From positions 2,232,001-2,296,000 of the forward strand of contig NZ_CP073695.1 of assembly GCF_018228765.1 (NCBI RefSeq): a DNA stretch of 64,000 nucleotides, written 5' to 3'. Origin of the DNA: Halorubrum ruber (GTDB lineage: Archaea; Halobacteriota; Halobacteria; Halobacteriales; Haloferacaceae). The position numbers were made by a program, and so were the translations under genes. The notes below the pieces were generated by a model that saw only the letters and a list, made by a program, of their open reading frames with translations, was not told the DNA's origin and did not search any database. Shown one piece after another: positions 12,368-20,541 of this stretch. The stretch's first letter is position 1; each line of letters opens with the position of its first letter.

Positions 12368-13870
12368 CTACGACGTCCAGAACGCCTTCGTGAACAGCAC
12401 GAGGACCGGGATGATCTCTATCCGGCCGATCCACATCAGGACGATCATCACGGCGCGGGTGCTCAGCGGGAACGTCGCGAACGTTCCGTACGGACCCGCG
12501 TCGCCGAACGCCGGCCCGATGTTGAGGAACGTGGTCGCCGCGGCGCCGAGCGCCTCGAACTCCGTCACGGTGGCGTTCCCTCGCTCGGCGTCGACGACGA
12601 TGACGATGGCGAGCAGAAAGAAGATCACGATGCTGAGGAGGAGGTACGCGTAGATGTCGCGGATCGCGCCCTCGTCGATCGGCTTCCCCGAGATCCGGAC
12701 CGGCCGGACGGACTCCGGGTGGATCGCGGTGTAGAGGTTCCGGCGGAACGACTTCAGCGCGACCAGCCACCGCAGCGACTTGATCGAGCAGGTGGTCGAC
12801 CCGACCATTCCCCCGACGAACATCCCCATGAACAGCATGTGCTTCGCGGCGGGCGCCCACTGTACGTAATCGGTGCTGGCGTACCCCGTCGTCGTCACGA
12901 TGGAGGCGACGTTGAACACGGCGTGACGCACCGTTCCCTCGGCGCCGAAGGTCGTGCTGGGGTCGAGGAACAGGCCGAGCGCGACGACCGACGCGAGCGT
13001 CCCCATCGCGCCGAGGTAGAAGTGGAACTCCTCGTTTCGCAGCAGGCGCATCGGCTCGCCGTTGATGGCGAAGTAGATGAGCACGAAGCTGGTCGAGCCG
13101 ATCACCATGAACGGGACGACCGCCCACTGGATGAGCGGGTGGAACGCGCCGACCGAGAGCGGCTCCGGCGAGAACCCGGCGGTCGCGACCGACGTGAACG
13201 CGTGGGCGACCGCGTTGTACAGGTCCATCTGCGGGTCGACCGCGAGTCCGAGCAGGAAGTAGACGGCGATCGCGAGCCCCGTGAGCCCGAAGTAGATCCC
13301 CCAGATCAGCTGCGCGGTCTGCGAGATCTTCGGCGTGAGCTTGTTGACGTCCTGCGTCTGCGACTCCGACTCCATCAGCTGCGCGCCACCCACCCCGATC
13401 TCGGAGAGGACCGCGGTCGCCAAGATCAGGATCCCCAGTCCGCCGAGCCACTGGATCACCTGCCGCCACATCATGACGGACTTCGCGTGGAGCGAGAAGT
13501 CGCGCAACACGGTCGCGCCGGTCGTCGTCAGCCCGCTCATCGCCTCGAACATGGCGTTCACCGGGTGCGCGACGGTGCCCACGCCCGCGACGACGAACGG
13601 GATCGCGCCGACCGCGGCGACGAGGAACCAGATCAGCGCCACCGCGAGGAACGCCTCCCGGGGCCCGAGGTTGACCGACGGGTCCTGGATCGACCGGAAC
13701 GCCGCGCCGAGCGCGAGCGAGACGGCGATCGCCGCGACGAAGGGCAGCGGCGATTCCCCGTAGTAGAGCGCGATGAGGAGGGGGAAGGACAGGGGAACGG
13801 AGAGCGCGGCGAGGACGTCGCCGGTGAGCCCCACGCTCGCCCGCCACCCGACTCGGATCTTGGTGTTCAC
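12368..13870 (-). CDS. trkH: Trk potassium uptake system, membrane subunit TrkH (second copy)
   Basis: The 500-residue membrane protein has filter loops MSGLTTTGATV, TSVATAGFSPEP, IVTTTGYASTD and TFLNIGPAFG. It is clearly paralogous to the TrkH at 10219 but diverged. The start is GTG at 13870, only 7 nt after the trkA stop, so trkA and this trkH form one operon. It is likely a K+ uptake channel controlled by that TrkA. The residues next to the filter glycines differ from the first copy (e.g. TGYASTD versus TGFATAN), so ion selectivity may differ. Confidence 0.93.
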   Translation of the reverse strand: MNTKIRVGWRASVGLTGDVLAALSVPLSFPLLIALYYGESPLPFVAAIAVSLALGAAFRSIQDPSVNLGPREAFLAVALIWFLVAAVGAIPFVVAGVGTVAHPVNAMFEAMSGLTTTGATVLRDFSLHAKSVMMWRQVIQWLGGLGILILATAVLSEIGVGGAQLMESESQTQDVNKLTPKISQTAQLIWGIYFGLTGLAIAVYFLLGLAVDPQMDLYNAVAHAFTSVATAGFSPEPLSVGAFHPLIQWAVVPFMVIGSTSFVLIYFAINGEPMRLLRNEEFHFYLGAMGTLASVVALGLFLDPSTTFGAEGTVRHAVFNVASIVTTTGYASTDYVQWAPAAKHMLFMGMFVGGMVGSTTCSIKSLRWLVALKSFRRNLYTAIHPESVRPVRISGKPIDEGAIRDIYAYLLLSIVIFFLLAIVIVVDAERGNATVTEFEALGAAATTFLNIGPAFGDAGPYGTFATFPLSTRAVMIVLMWIGRIEIIPVLVLFTKAFWTS

Positions 13871-13877
13871 GAGTTTC

Positions 13878-15215
13878 TCAGGCCATCGACGCGATCTCGC
13901 CCACCGACTCCGACTCCACGAGGAGGATCACGTGGTCGCCCGCTTGAAGCACGGTGTCCCCGCGGGGGGTGACCAGCCGGTGGTCGCGCGTGATCGCGCC
14001 GATGACGAACCGCACCTCGCTCTCGGCGACGACCTCCGAGATGGGTCGCCCGACGAGCCCGCACCCCTCGGTGAGTTCGAGCTCGAGGACCTCCGCCTGG
14101 TCGTTCTCCAGCACCGCGATGTTCTCCGCGACGCTCTCGTAGGTGAACCGGGTGATCTCCTCGGCGGTCACGGTGCGGGGGTTGATCGCGATGTCGATGC
14201 CGATCTCCTCGAAGACGGTGACGTAGTCCGGGCTGTCGACGACGGCGATCACGCGGTCGACGCCGAGCCGCTTGGCGAGCACGGAGATGAGGAGGTTCTT
14301 CTCGTCCGAGCGGAGCGCGGTGACGACGATGTCGGCCTCGTCGACGTGCTCCCGGGAGAGGAACTCGGTGTCGGTGGCGTCGTGTTCCATCACGACGGTG
14401 TTCGGGAGGTTCTCCGCGAGCCACCGCGCGCGGTCGGCGTCCCGCTCTATCAGCCGCGGCTTGAAGTCGCGCTCCTCAAGCAGCCGGGCGGTCTGGTAGC
14501 CGATCTCGCTGCCGCCGACGACGACGATCTCGTCGGCGCGGTCCGGGGTCGTCTCCGGCGCGACGTCGGTCGCGAACGACTGGACGCTCTCGGGGCTCCC
14601 GATCACCACCGCGCGATCGCCGACGGCGATGTCGGTGTCCCCGCGCGGGATAGTCATCTCGCCGTCGCGGAACAGCCCGACGAACGTGAGCGACTCGAAG
14701 CGGTCGGCCTCCGAGACGGTCTGTTCGGCGACGGGGCTCCCCGCCGCGATCTCGAACTCCGCCATCTGGACGAGGCCGCCGGCGAACGGGTCGACGTCGA
14801 CCGCGGCCGGGAGGCCGATGACGCGGACGATGTTCTCCGCGGTCAGGAGGTCGGTACACACCATGAAGTCGACGCCGAAGGCGCCCTCGTTGCCCTGCCA
14901 GGTGCGGAGGAAGTCGGTGCTCTTCACGCGGGCGATCGTGAACCCGTCGCCGAGCGTCTTCGCGGTGCCGCAGGCGACGAGGTTCGTCTGGTCGTCGTCG
15001 GTACAGGCGATGACCATGTCCGCGCGGTCGACTTCGGCGGCCGACTGGATCTCGGAGGACGTGCCGTCGCCGGCGATGGTGAGCACGTCGAGTTCGTACT
15101 TGAGCTGTTCCGCCCGGTCCGGGTCGACGTCGACGACGACGACCTCGTGGTCCGACGCGAGACTCGCGGCGATGCTCGTCCCGACCTCGCCGGCCCCGAT
15201 GACGACCACGTGCAT
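13878..15215 (-). CDS. trkA: Trk potassium uptake regulator TrkA (two RCK domains)
   Basis: The 445 residues hold two successive RCK_N plus TrkA_C units. The first begins HVVVIGAGEVGTSIA and the second begins near residue 225 with EIVVVGGSEIGYQTARLLEE. Each is a Rossmann fold that binds NAD(H) or nucleotides and gates the TrkH pore. I start at ATG 15215; a GTG at 15221 would add two residues. It lies upstream of the second trkH. It may also serve the first trkH, which has no trkA of its own in view. Confidence 0.94.
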   Translation of the reverse strand: MHVVVIGAGEVGTSIAASLASDHEVVVVDVDPDRAEQLKYELDVLTIAGDGTSSEIQSAAEVDRADMVIACTDDDQTNLVACGTAKTLGDGFTIARVKSTDFLRTWQGNEGAFGVDFMVCTDLLTAENIVRVIGLPAAVDVDPFAGGLVQMAEFEIAAGSPVAEQTVSEADRFESLTFVGLFRDGEMTIPRGDTDIAVGDRAVVIGSPESVQSFATDVAPETTPDRADEIVVVGGSEIGYQTARLLEERDFKPRLIERDADRARWLAENLPNTVVMEHDATDTEFLSREHVDEADIVVTALRSDEKNLLISVLAKRLGVDRVIAVVDSPDYVTVFEEIGIDIAINPRTVTAEEITRFTYESVAENIAVLENDQAEVLELELTEGCGLVGRPISEVVAESEVRFVIGAITRDHRLVTPRGDTVLQAGDHVILLVESESVGEIASMA

Positions 15216-15321
15216 GGGCACACCCAGTTACCGAGCCCTCAAGTTCGTTACTATCGCCGCACGGACGACGCGGGCCGCGTCGGGGCGGCCGACGACTCGC
15301 CGTCGGGTGCGGCCGCTCGAT

Positions 15322-16215
15322 TCAGTCGCCCCCGCCGAACGAGGATGGGTCCGTCCACTCGTTGCGCCCCGAGACGGTCCGCTGCGGGAAGGGGATCGAG
15401 ATCCCCTCCTCGTCGAAGCGCGCCTTGACGGCCTTCACGTAGTCGGCGCGCGCCTTCACGAAGTCGGCTCGCGAGGGGTCGTCGATCCAGATCCGCGACT
15501 GGAGGCCGACGTAGGAGTCGGCCAGCTCCGTGAGCCGGACCGAGGGCGCGGGGTCGGCTAAGATCGCGTCGCTCTTCTCGGCCTCCTCGACGATGATCTC
15601 GCTCGCCTTCTCGACGTCGTCCTCGTAGTCGATGCCGAAGACGAACTTCAGGCGGAGCGTCTTCTTCGCGACCGGGTTCTTCACCACGTCGCTCGTCAGG
15701 GCGTGGTTCGGCACCGTGAGCAGCTCGTTGTCGAACGTGCGGACCCGGGTGACCCGGAAGGAGATGTCCTCGACGACCCCCGAGTTGTCGTTCCACTCGA
15801 TCCAGTCGCCGATGCGGAACGGCTTGTCCGTATAAATGAAGACGCCCGCGACGAAGTTCTTGATCACGTCCTGTAGGGCGAAGCCGATCGCGAGCGTCGC
15901 CGCGGCCGCGATCGTCGCCAGCGAGCGCAGGAACCCCTGGTAGCCCGCCGCGCCGAACGCGACCGTGACGCCGGCGAACAGCACGAGGAACGCCACGATC
16001 TTCTGGAGCGGACGCCGCGCGTGCTCGTCGAGCCCCTGCCTGTCGAACACCCGGCGGAGGAGCGACGTGACGACCGATTTATAAATGACGTACGTCGCGA
16101 CGACGACCGCGAGGAAGATCGCGGCGTCGACGACGATCCCGGTCACCGGGCCGAGGTACGGTTCCAGCGTCCCCGCGATGGCGAGGGGGCCGAACGTTCC
16201 CGCGGGAGCGCCCAT
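15322..16215 (-). CDS. Small-conductance mechanosensitive channel (MscS family)
   Basis: The 297-residue protein has three N-terminal membrane helices. The third is followed by ALQDVIKNFVAGVFIYTDKPF and IGDWIEWNDNSGVVEDISFRVT, the hallmark of the MscS pore helix and beta domain. A C-terminal alpha/beta vestibule domain ends in ISIPFPQRTV. It opens under membrane tension to release solutes on hypo-osmotic shock. Its ATG overlaps the last base of the YhbY stop codon (TGATG), so the two genes are co-translated. Confidence 0.94.
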   Translation of the reverse strand: MGAPAGTFGPLAIAGTLEPYLGPVTGIVVDAAIFLAVVVATYVIYKSVVTSLLRRVFDRQGLDEHARRPLQKIVAFLVLFAGVTVAFGAAGYQGFLRSLATIAAAATLAIGFALQDVIKNFVAGVFIYTDKPFRIGDWIEWNDNSGVVEDISFRVTRVRTFDNELLTVPNHALTSDVVKNPVAKKTLRLKFVFGIDYEDDVEKASEIIVEEAEKSDAILADPAPSVRLTELADSYVGLQSRIWIDDPSRADFVKARADYVKAVKARFDEEGISIPFPQRTVSGRNEWTDPSSFGGGD

Positions 16216-16460
16216 CAGTGCAGCACCGCCGTGTTCCCGCGGGTCTCGATCAGGTCGGCGCCGACCGCCTCGGCAAGCTCTTCCGCGAGCTCCTCGGTTG
16301 ATGTCCCGCCGCGGGCCGCGCGGAGGAACTTCACCTTCACGAGCTTTGCGTCGTCGAGCTGGTCGGACGTTTCGTCGACGACCGCGTCGACGCCCTTCTT
16401 GCCGACCCAAACGGTGACGTCGAGGTCGTGGGCCTCCTTCCGCAGTTCCTGGTCGCTCAT
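16215..16460 (-). CDS. YhbY / CRS1-YhbY (CRM) domain RNA-binding protein
   Basis: The 81-residue protein is a single CRM domain with the GxxG-type loop VWVGKKGVDAVVDET and the C-terminal ETRGNTAVLH. Family members bind rRNA or pre-ribosomal particles. The start is ATG 16460; an upstream in-frame extension to 16586 is GC-rich filler. It is the first gene of a coupled pair with mscS, an arrangement I have seen in other haloarchaea. Confidence 0.88.
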   Translation of the reverse strand: MSDQELRKEAHDLDVTVWVGKKGVDAVVDETSDQLDDAKLVKVKFLRAARGGTSTEELAEELAEAVGADLIETRGNTAVLH

Positions 16461-16530
16461 ACGCGGTCGAGTCGGCCGCGCGCATTGAAGCTTGAGGTTC
16501 GGCCGCGCCGAAGCGGCTCGGCGCCCAGCC

Positions 16531-16995
16531 TCACTGCTCCCGCTCGACGTCGCGCTCCCGTCCCGCCCCGCGGTCCTGCCGCGCATCTCGGTTACGCTGG
16601 GCCCACTCGGCCGCGTCCTCGGGTGTCTCGGTCTCCAGCAGCCGATCCAGCTTCCGCTCGAACTGCTCGTCCGTGAGGTCGCCGTTCGCGTAGCGGGTCC
16701 GCAGCCGCTCCAAGGCGTCCGTCGTGTCCTCGGTCGCCTCGTCGCGCTCCACCGTCTTCCCGCGCTCGACGCGGACCGAGCCCGACTCCGACTCGACGTG
16801 AACGGACTCCGCCTCCTCCTCGTCGAACAGCATCGAGACGATCGGGACGATCACGATGTACCCGAACAGCATGAACGGGAGCCACCACCCAGCGTCGAGG
16901 AACATCGCCGCCAGCCACGTCCCGGTCACCACCATGGCGGCGATGCCGCTCGCGTTGCGGCGGAACCGCTCGCGGAGGGTCTCGTCGTCGGCCAT
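16531..16995 (-). CDS. Membrane protein with C-terminal SHOCT domain
   Basis: The 154 residues begin with a cytosolic N-terminus, then two membrane helices at about 17-57 (AAMVVTGTWLAAMFL and PFMLFGYIVIVPIVSML), an acidic linker, and a SHOCT motif at about 92-119 (LERLRTRYANGDLTDEQFERKLDRLL). SHOCT segments act as short oligomerisation or tether modules. The function is unknown. The tail is charged. Confidence 0.85.
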   Translation of the reverse strand: MADDETLRERFRRNASGIAAMVVTGTWLAAMFLDAGWWLPFMLFGYIVIVPIVSMLFDEEEAESVHVESESGSVRVERGKTVERDEATEDTTDALERLRTRYANGDLTDEQFERKLDRLLETETPEDAAEWAQRNRDARQDRGAGRERDVEREQ

Positions 16996-17073
16996 CGGCG
17001 TGACGGTCTCCGTCGCGGTACAAAATCGTGTCGACGAGCGGAGGCGTCGTGCTCGCCGGGGCGTCGCGGACGC

Positions 17074-17580
17074 CTACTCTTCGATCTCGACCGTGATCTC
17101 GTCGCGGTCGACGGCGAGCCGGAACGTCGGCACGGTGCGGTAGACGACCTCGACGACGTTCTTGCGTTCGAGGCTGCGCAGCGCCCGGCGCACCGCGTCG
17201 ACCTCCGGGTCGACGTCGTACGCCTCGCGGAGGGCGTTGAGCACGCTGACGACCGACTGCGAGCGCTCGTCGGGGCCGGCGAGGACGTCCACGACCTGCG
17301 ACTCCAGCTCCGGAACGCGGATCGTCTCGGGGACACTGCCCTTCGCGACCGCGTCGGGCTCGATCCCGGGCTCGACGTCGACGAGGTCGTTCGCCTCCGC
17401 CGTCGCGCGGATCAGGCTGTCGTCGTCGCGGTAGTAGTACTCCTTCAGGTGGTTCTCCAGGTAGCCGTGGACCTCGCTGCCGCTCTCCATCTCCCAGGCG
17501 TCCTGCAGCTCGCCGTTCTTCGTCGGCTGGAGGCGGACCACGTCCGCGAGCCGCCCGCGTTCCTCGTCGGTGAGGCTCAT
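17074..17580 (-). CDS. Conserved haloarchaeal protein (DUF5797-like), winged-helix-type
   Basis: The 168-residue acidic soluble protein starts MSLTDEERGRLADVVRLQPT. The N-terminal part resembles a winged helix (ELQDAWEMESGSEVHGYLEN). The C-terminal part (VDAVRRALRSLERKNVVEVVYRTV) looks like a second small helical/strand module. I match it to DUF5797 from memory; the function is not known. Its ATG overlaps the gatA stop by 4 nt, so it is the third gene of gatC-gatA-DUF5797. Confidence 0.8.
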   Translation of the reverse strand: MSLTDEERGRLADVVRLQPTKNGELQDAWEMESGSEVHGYLENHLKEYYYRDDDSLIRATAEANDLVDVEPGIEPDAVAKGSVPETIRVPELESQVVDVLAGPDERSQSVVSVLNALREAYDVDPEVDAVRRALRSLERKNVVEVVYRTVPTFRLAVDRDEITVEIEE

Positions 17581-18881
17581 CGCTCCTCGACCGCGCTCGC
17601 GGCGCGAACGATCGTCTCCTCGCCGAACTTCGGCCCGACGAGCTGGAGCCCGACTGGGAGCCCGTCGGCCTCGCCGGCGGGCACCGAGATCGCGGGCAGG
17701 TTCGCGAGGTTGACGGGGGTCGTGTTCGCGTCCGCGAGGTACATCCGCAGCGGGTCGTCGAGGCTCTCGCCGAGCTCGAAGGGGAGGACCGGCATCGTCG
17801 GCGACGCGATCACGTCGACGTCGTCGAACGCGTCCTCGAAGTCCTGCCGGACCCAGGCGCGGGCGTCCTGCGCCTTCTCGTAGTACTTGTCGTGGTAGCC
17901 GGCCGAGAGCGCGTACGTGCCGAGCAGGATCCGGCGCTTGACCTCCGCGCCGAACCCCTCCTCGCGCGTCTCCGCGAACGACTCGTTCCAGTTGCCGTCC
18001 GACTCGGCGCGGTTCCCGTACCGCACGCCGTCGAAGCGCGCGAGGTTCGAGGAGGCCTCCGCCATCGCGATCACGTAGTACGCCTGAACGGCGTGTTCGA
18101 CGGAGGGAAGCGAGATCCCGGTCGTCTCGGCGCCCTGCGCTTCGAGGTCGTCGATCGCGGCCTCGACCGTCTCGACGACGCGCTCGTCGGCGCCCTCGAA
18201 CAGCTCCGTGGGGACTCCCACAGTGAGGCCATCCACGTCGCCGTCGGCGGCCGCAGCGTAGCTCGCGTCGGGGTCGGCGCCGTCGACCTCGGCGAGCTCG
18301 CGCGTCGTCCCGTCGTTCGGGTCGTCGCCGGCGATGACGTCGAGCGCGGCGGCCGCCTCCTCGACGGTGCCCGCGATCGGCCCGATCTGTTCGAGGGAGT
18401 TCGCGTACGCGATGAGCCCGTACCGGGAGACGAGTCCGTAGGTCGGCTTGATCCCGACGACCCCGCAGAAGGCGGCCGGGCAGCGCACCGACCCGCCGGT
18501 GTCGGAGCCGAGCGCGACGTCGGCCTCGCCCGCCGCGACCGCGGCCGCAGAGCCCCCGGAGGAGCCGCCCGGGACGCGGTCGGTGTCGACCGGGTTCTTG
18601 GTGGGGCCGAACGCGGAGGTCTCCGTCGTCGTCCCCATCCCGAACTCGTCCATGTTCGTCTTGCCGACGACCGTCGCACCCGCCTCGGTCAGTCGGTCGA
18701 CGACGGTGGCGGAGTAGGGCGGGACGTAGTCGGCGAGCATCTCGGATCCGCAGGTCGTCCGGATCCCCGCGGTGGAGATGTTGTCCTTGACTGCCACCGT
18801 CCGCCCCGCGAGGGGGCCTTCGGTGTCGGCGTCGCCCTCGATCGTCTCCTCCGTGACGAAGGCGTTGATGTCGGCCGCCAT
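17577..18881 (-). CDS. gatA: Asp-tRNA(Asn)/Glu-tRNA(Gln) amidotransferase subunit A
   Basis: The 434-residue protein carries the amidase signature with the Ser-cisSer-Lys triad: Lys in TVAVKDNIST, then GGSSGGSAAAVAAGEADVAL and GSDTGGSVRCPAAFCGVVG. It releases ammonia from glutamine to amidate Glu-tRNA(Gln) or Asp-tRNA(Asn). It directly follows gatC with no gap. gatB is not in the window; haloarchaea often encode it elsewhere. Length is slightly short for GatA, as usual in haloarchaea. Confidence 0.96.
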   Translation of the reverse strand: MAADINAFVTEETIEGDADTEGPLAGRTVAVKDNISTAGIRTTCGSEMLADYVPPYSATVVDRLTEAGATVVGKTNMDEFGMGTTTETSAFGPTKNPVDTDRVPGGSSGGSAAAVAAGEADVALGSDTGGSVRCPAAFCGVVGIKPTYGLVSRYGLIAYANSLEQIGPIAGTVEEAAAALDVIAGDDPNDGTTRELAEVDGADPDASYAAAADGDVDGLTVGVPTELFEGADERVVETVEAAIDDLEAQGAETTGISLPSVEHAVQAYYVIAMAEASSNLARFDGVRYGNRAESDGNWNESFAETREEGFGAEVKRRILLGTYALSAGYHDKYYEKAQDARAWVRQDFEDAFDDVDVIASPTMPVLPFELGESLDDPLRMYLADANTTPVNLANLPAISVPAGEADGLPVGLQLVGPKFGEETIVRAASAVEER

Positions 18882-19184
18882 CTACGACACCTTCGGCCCG
18901 ACGAAGAAGCCGTCCTCCGTCTCCTCGGCGTTCGCGAGCGCCTCCTCCTGCGTGAGCCCCTCCTCGATTTCGTCCGGGCGCATCACGTTGACGAGTTCCT
19001 CCTCGCGCTCGGTCTCGGGGACCTCGTCGAGCGCCGCGAAGTACTCCAAGATGTCGCCGAACTGCGCCGCGAACTCGTCGACCTCGTCGTCGGCGAGCCG
19101 CACCCGCGCGAGGTCGGCGACGTGTCTGACCTCCTCGGCGTCGACGGCGGTCTCGCCGTCGTCCGACGCTGCGGTGTCGCTCAT
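18882..19184 (-). CDS. gatC: Asp-tRNA(Asn)/Glu-tRNA(Gln) amidotransferase subunit C
   Basis: The 100-residue protein has the GatC core VDAEEVRHVADLARVRLADD and the C-terminal NVMRPDEIEEG ... EDGFFVGPKVS, nearly ending in the typical F-x-V-P-x-V. It acts as a clamp between GatA and GatB. The start is ATG 19184, preferred over an upstream GTG-type start near 19199. The stop TAG abuts the ATG of gatA. Confidence 0.94.
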   Translation of the reverse strand: MSDTAASDDGETAVDAEEVRHVADLARVRLADDEVDEFAAQFGDILEYFAALDEVPETEREEELVNVMRPDEIEEGLTQEEALANAEETEDGFFVGPKVS

Positions 19185-19305
19185 ACCCGAACGTACCACG
19201 CGGGCGGCGAGTAAGGGTTTCGGAAGGGGGCCGACGAGGGACCGGTGGCGTCCCGGCGGGGGCGGCGTCGTCCCAGCGGAGGAACGGCGTCGGCCCGGCG
19301 ACGGC

Positions 19306-19734
19306 TCACCGCACTTGGTCGACGAACGCGAGCCAGCGCTCGTGGCCCGCCAGCGTGTCGGCGTGGTGTTCGTCGGCGAACCCCGGACGGCGGATCCCCT
19401 CTAAGGCGTTCAGCGCGCGGTCGATACCGATCACCTCCTCGGCGAGCGCCTCGGCCGTCTCCCGGTCGATCGGCTCCGTCTCCAACCGGTCGAGCCGCCG
19501 CTCCCGCTCCGCGCGGAGGGCGTCGCGCGCGGCCGTCACTTTCCGGTCGAGCGCGGGCGGGACGGCGTCGACCTTCCGCGTCTCGACGATGAACGCGGAG
19601 AGGTCGAGCGCGGTCCCGTCGACCTCGATCTCGTCGGGGACGCTCGCGCCGACCGTGGCGCTCTGACTGGTCACGCGGTCGAGGAGGGTCTCACGAACGT
19701 CGTCGCCGATCGCCGTTCGCTCCGAGTCGCTCAT
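19306..19734 (-). CDS. Conserved haloarchaeal protein (DUF5788-like)
   Basis: The 142-residue soluble helical protein has the sequence EEVIGIDRALNALEGIRRPG near the C-terminus and a long charged helix at about 65-105. I recognise the family (DUF5788) but no function is known. It is a monocistronic-looking gene between gatC and a uspA gene, all on the minus strand. Confidence 0.75.
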   Translation of the reverse strand: MSDSERTAIGDDVRETLLDRVTSQSATVGASVPDEIEVDGTALDLSAFIVETRKVDAVPPALDRKVTAARDALRAERERRLDRLETEPIDRETAEALAEEVIGIDRALNALEGIRRPGFADEHHADTLAGHERWLAFVDQVR

Positions 19735-19819
19735 GGGAGAGCGTGGTCGGCGAAGCCGGAAAAGCCGTCGCCCGGCGGGCCCGAGCCGTCGGACCGGGCG
19801 TCGGCGCCTGCTCGGACGC

Positions 19820-19895
19820 CCTCGTCCGCTCGGGCCGCCGTCACTCGCCGTCGTCCGCTCGGACCGTCACTCGCCCTCGTCCGCCCGCACCGTCG
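19820..19895. repeat. Imperfect ~26-bp tandem repeat at the 3' end of a uspA gene
   Basis: Three imperfect units containing CGTCCGCTCGG-CCGTCACTCG follow each other, and the last one lies over the uspA stop codon at 19867. It looks like duplication of the gene's 3' end. Confidence 0.6.
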
Positions 19896-20391
19896 TCACC
19901 GGCACGTCCGCGAGCCGGACGACCTTCTCCGCGACGCTGCCGAGCAGGTACCGCTCGACGCCGGTCCGACCGTGGGTTCCCATCACCACGAGGTCGACGT
20001 CGTTCTCGTCGGCGTACTCCAAGATCGCCGAGTGCGGCGTGCCCGTTTCGACGGCGGTGACGGTCTCCGGCGGCGCCTCGCCGTCGCGGAGCGCCGCGGC
20101 CGCGGCCTCGACGATCTCCTCGCCGCGCTCGACGAGCGCCGACCGCGTCGCCGCCGCGTCGGTGCCCTCGCCGACCATGCCGCTGTCGTCGTCCGGGGCC
20201 GGATCGGCCTGGACGCCCGACCCCTCGTCCGTCAGGAAGGCGCCGCTCAGTCCGTAGTTGGCGCCTCGCGCGTCGACGACGTACAGGACGTGGACGGTCG
20301 CGTCGAACGCGGCCGCGAGCTCCCGGACGTGGTCGGCGACGGCCGCCGATCCCTCGCTTCCGTCAGTCGGGTAGAGGATTGTCTGGTACAT
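19867..20391 (-). CDS. Universal stress protein UspA family
   Basis: The 174-residue protein is a canonical Usp domain: TILYPTDGSEGSAAVADHV at the start and VVMGTHGRTGVERYLLGSVA near the end, with the complete ATP-binding motif, then DVPVTTVRA. A ~45-residue acidic insert lies between strand 2 and the middle helix. The start is ATG 20391. The upstream extension to 20427 is unlikely because it lacks Usp features. Confidence 0.93.
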   Translation of the reverse strand: MYQTILYPTDGSEGSAAVADHVRELAAAFDATVHVLYVVDARGANYGLSGAFLTDEGSGVQADPAPDDDSGMVGEGTDAAATRSALVERGEEIVEAAAAALRDGEAPPETVTAVETGTPHSAILEYADENDVDLVVMGTHGRTGVERYLLGSVAEKVVRLADVPVTTVRADEGE

Positions 20392-20493
20392 GGTGTGGTC
20401 CGTGCGAATTTCGCCGAGCTGACACAAAACGTTGGCGGCGGAGCGAACCCGGCGGGAGCGTCGGGGTCGGGGCCGCGCGGTCGACGCGACGAG

Positions 20494-20541
20494 CTACAAC
20501 AGGTCGTTTGCCACGAGCTACAACAGGTCGTTCGCCACGAG
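20494..20541. repeat. 24-bp tandem duplication spanning the aminotransferase stop codon
   Basis: GAGCTACAACAGGTCGTT-GCCAC occurs twice in a row with one base difference. One copy encodes the last residues (VANDLL) and stop of the aminotransferase. The second lies just downstream and repeats the same stop-codon context. Confidence 0.75.
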
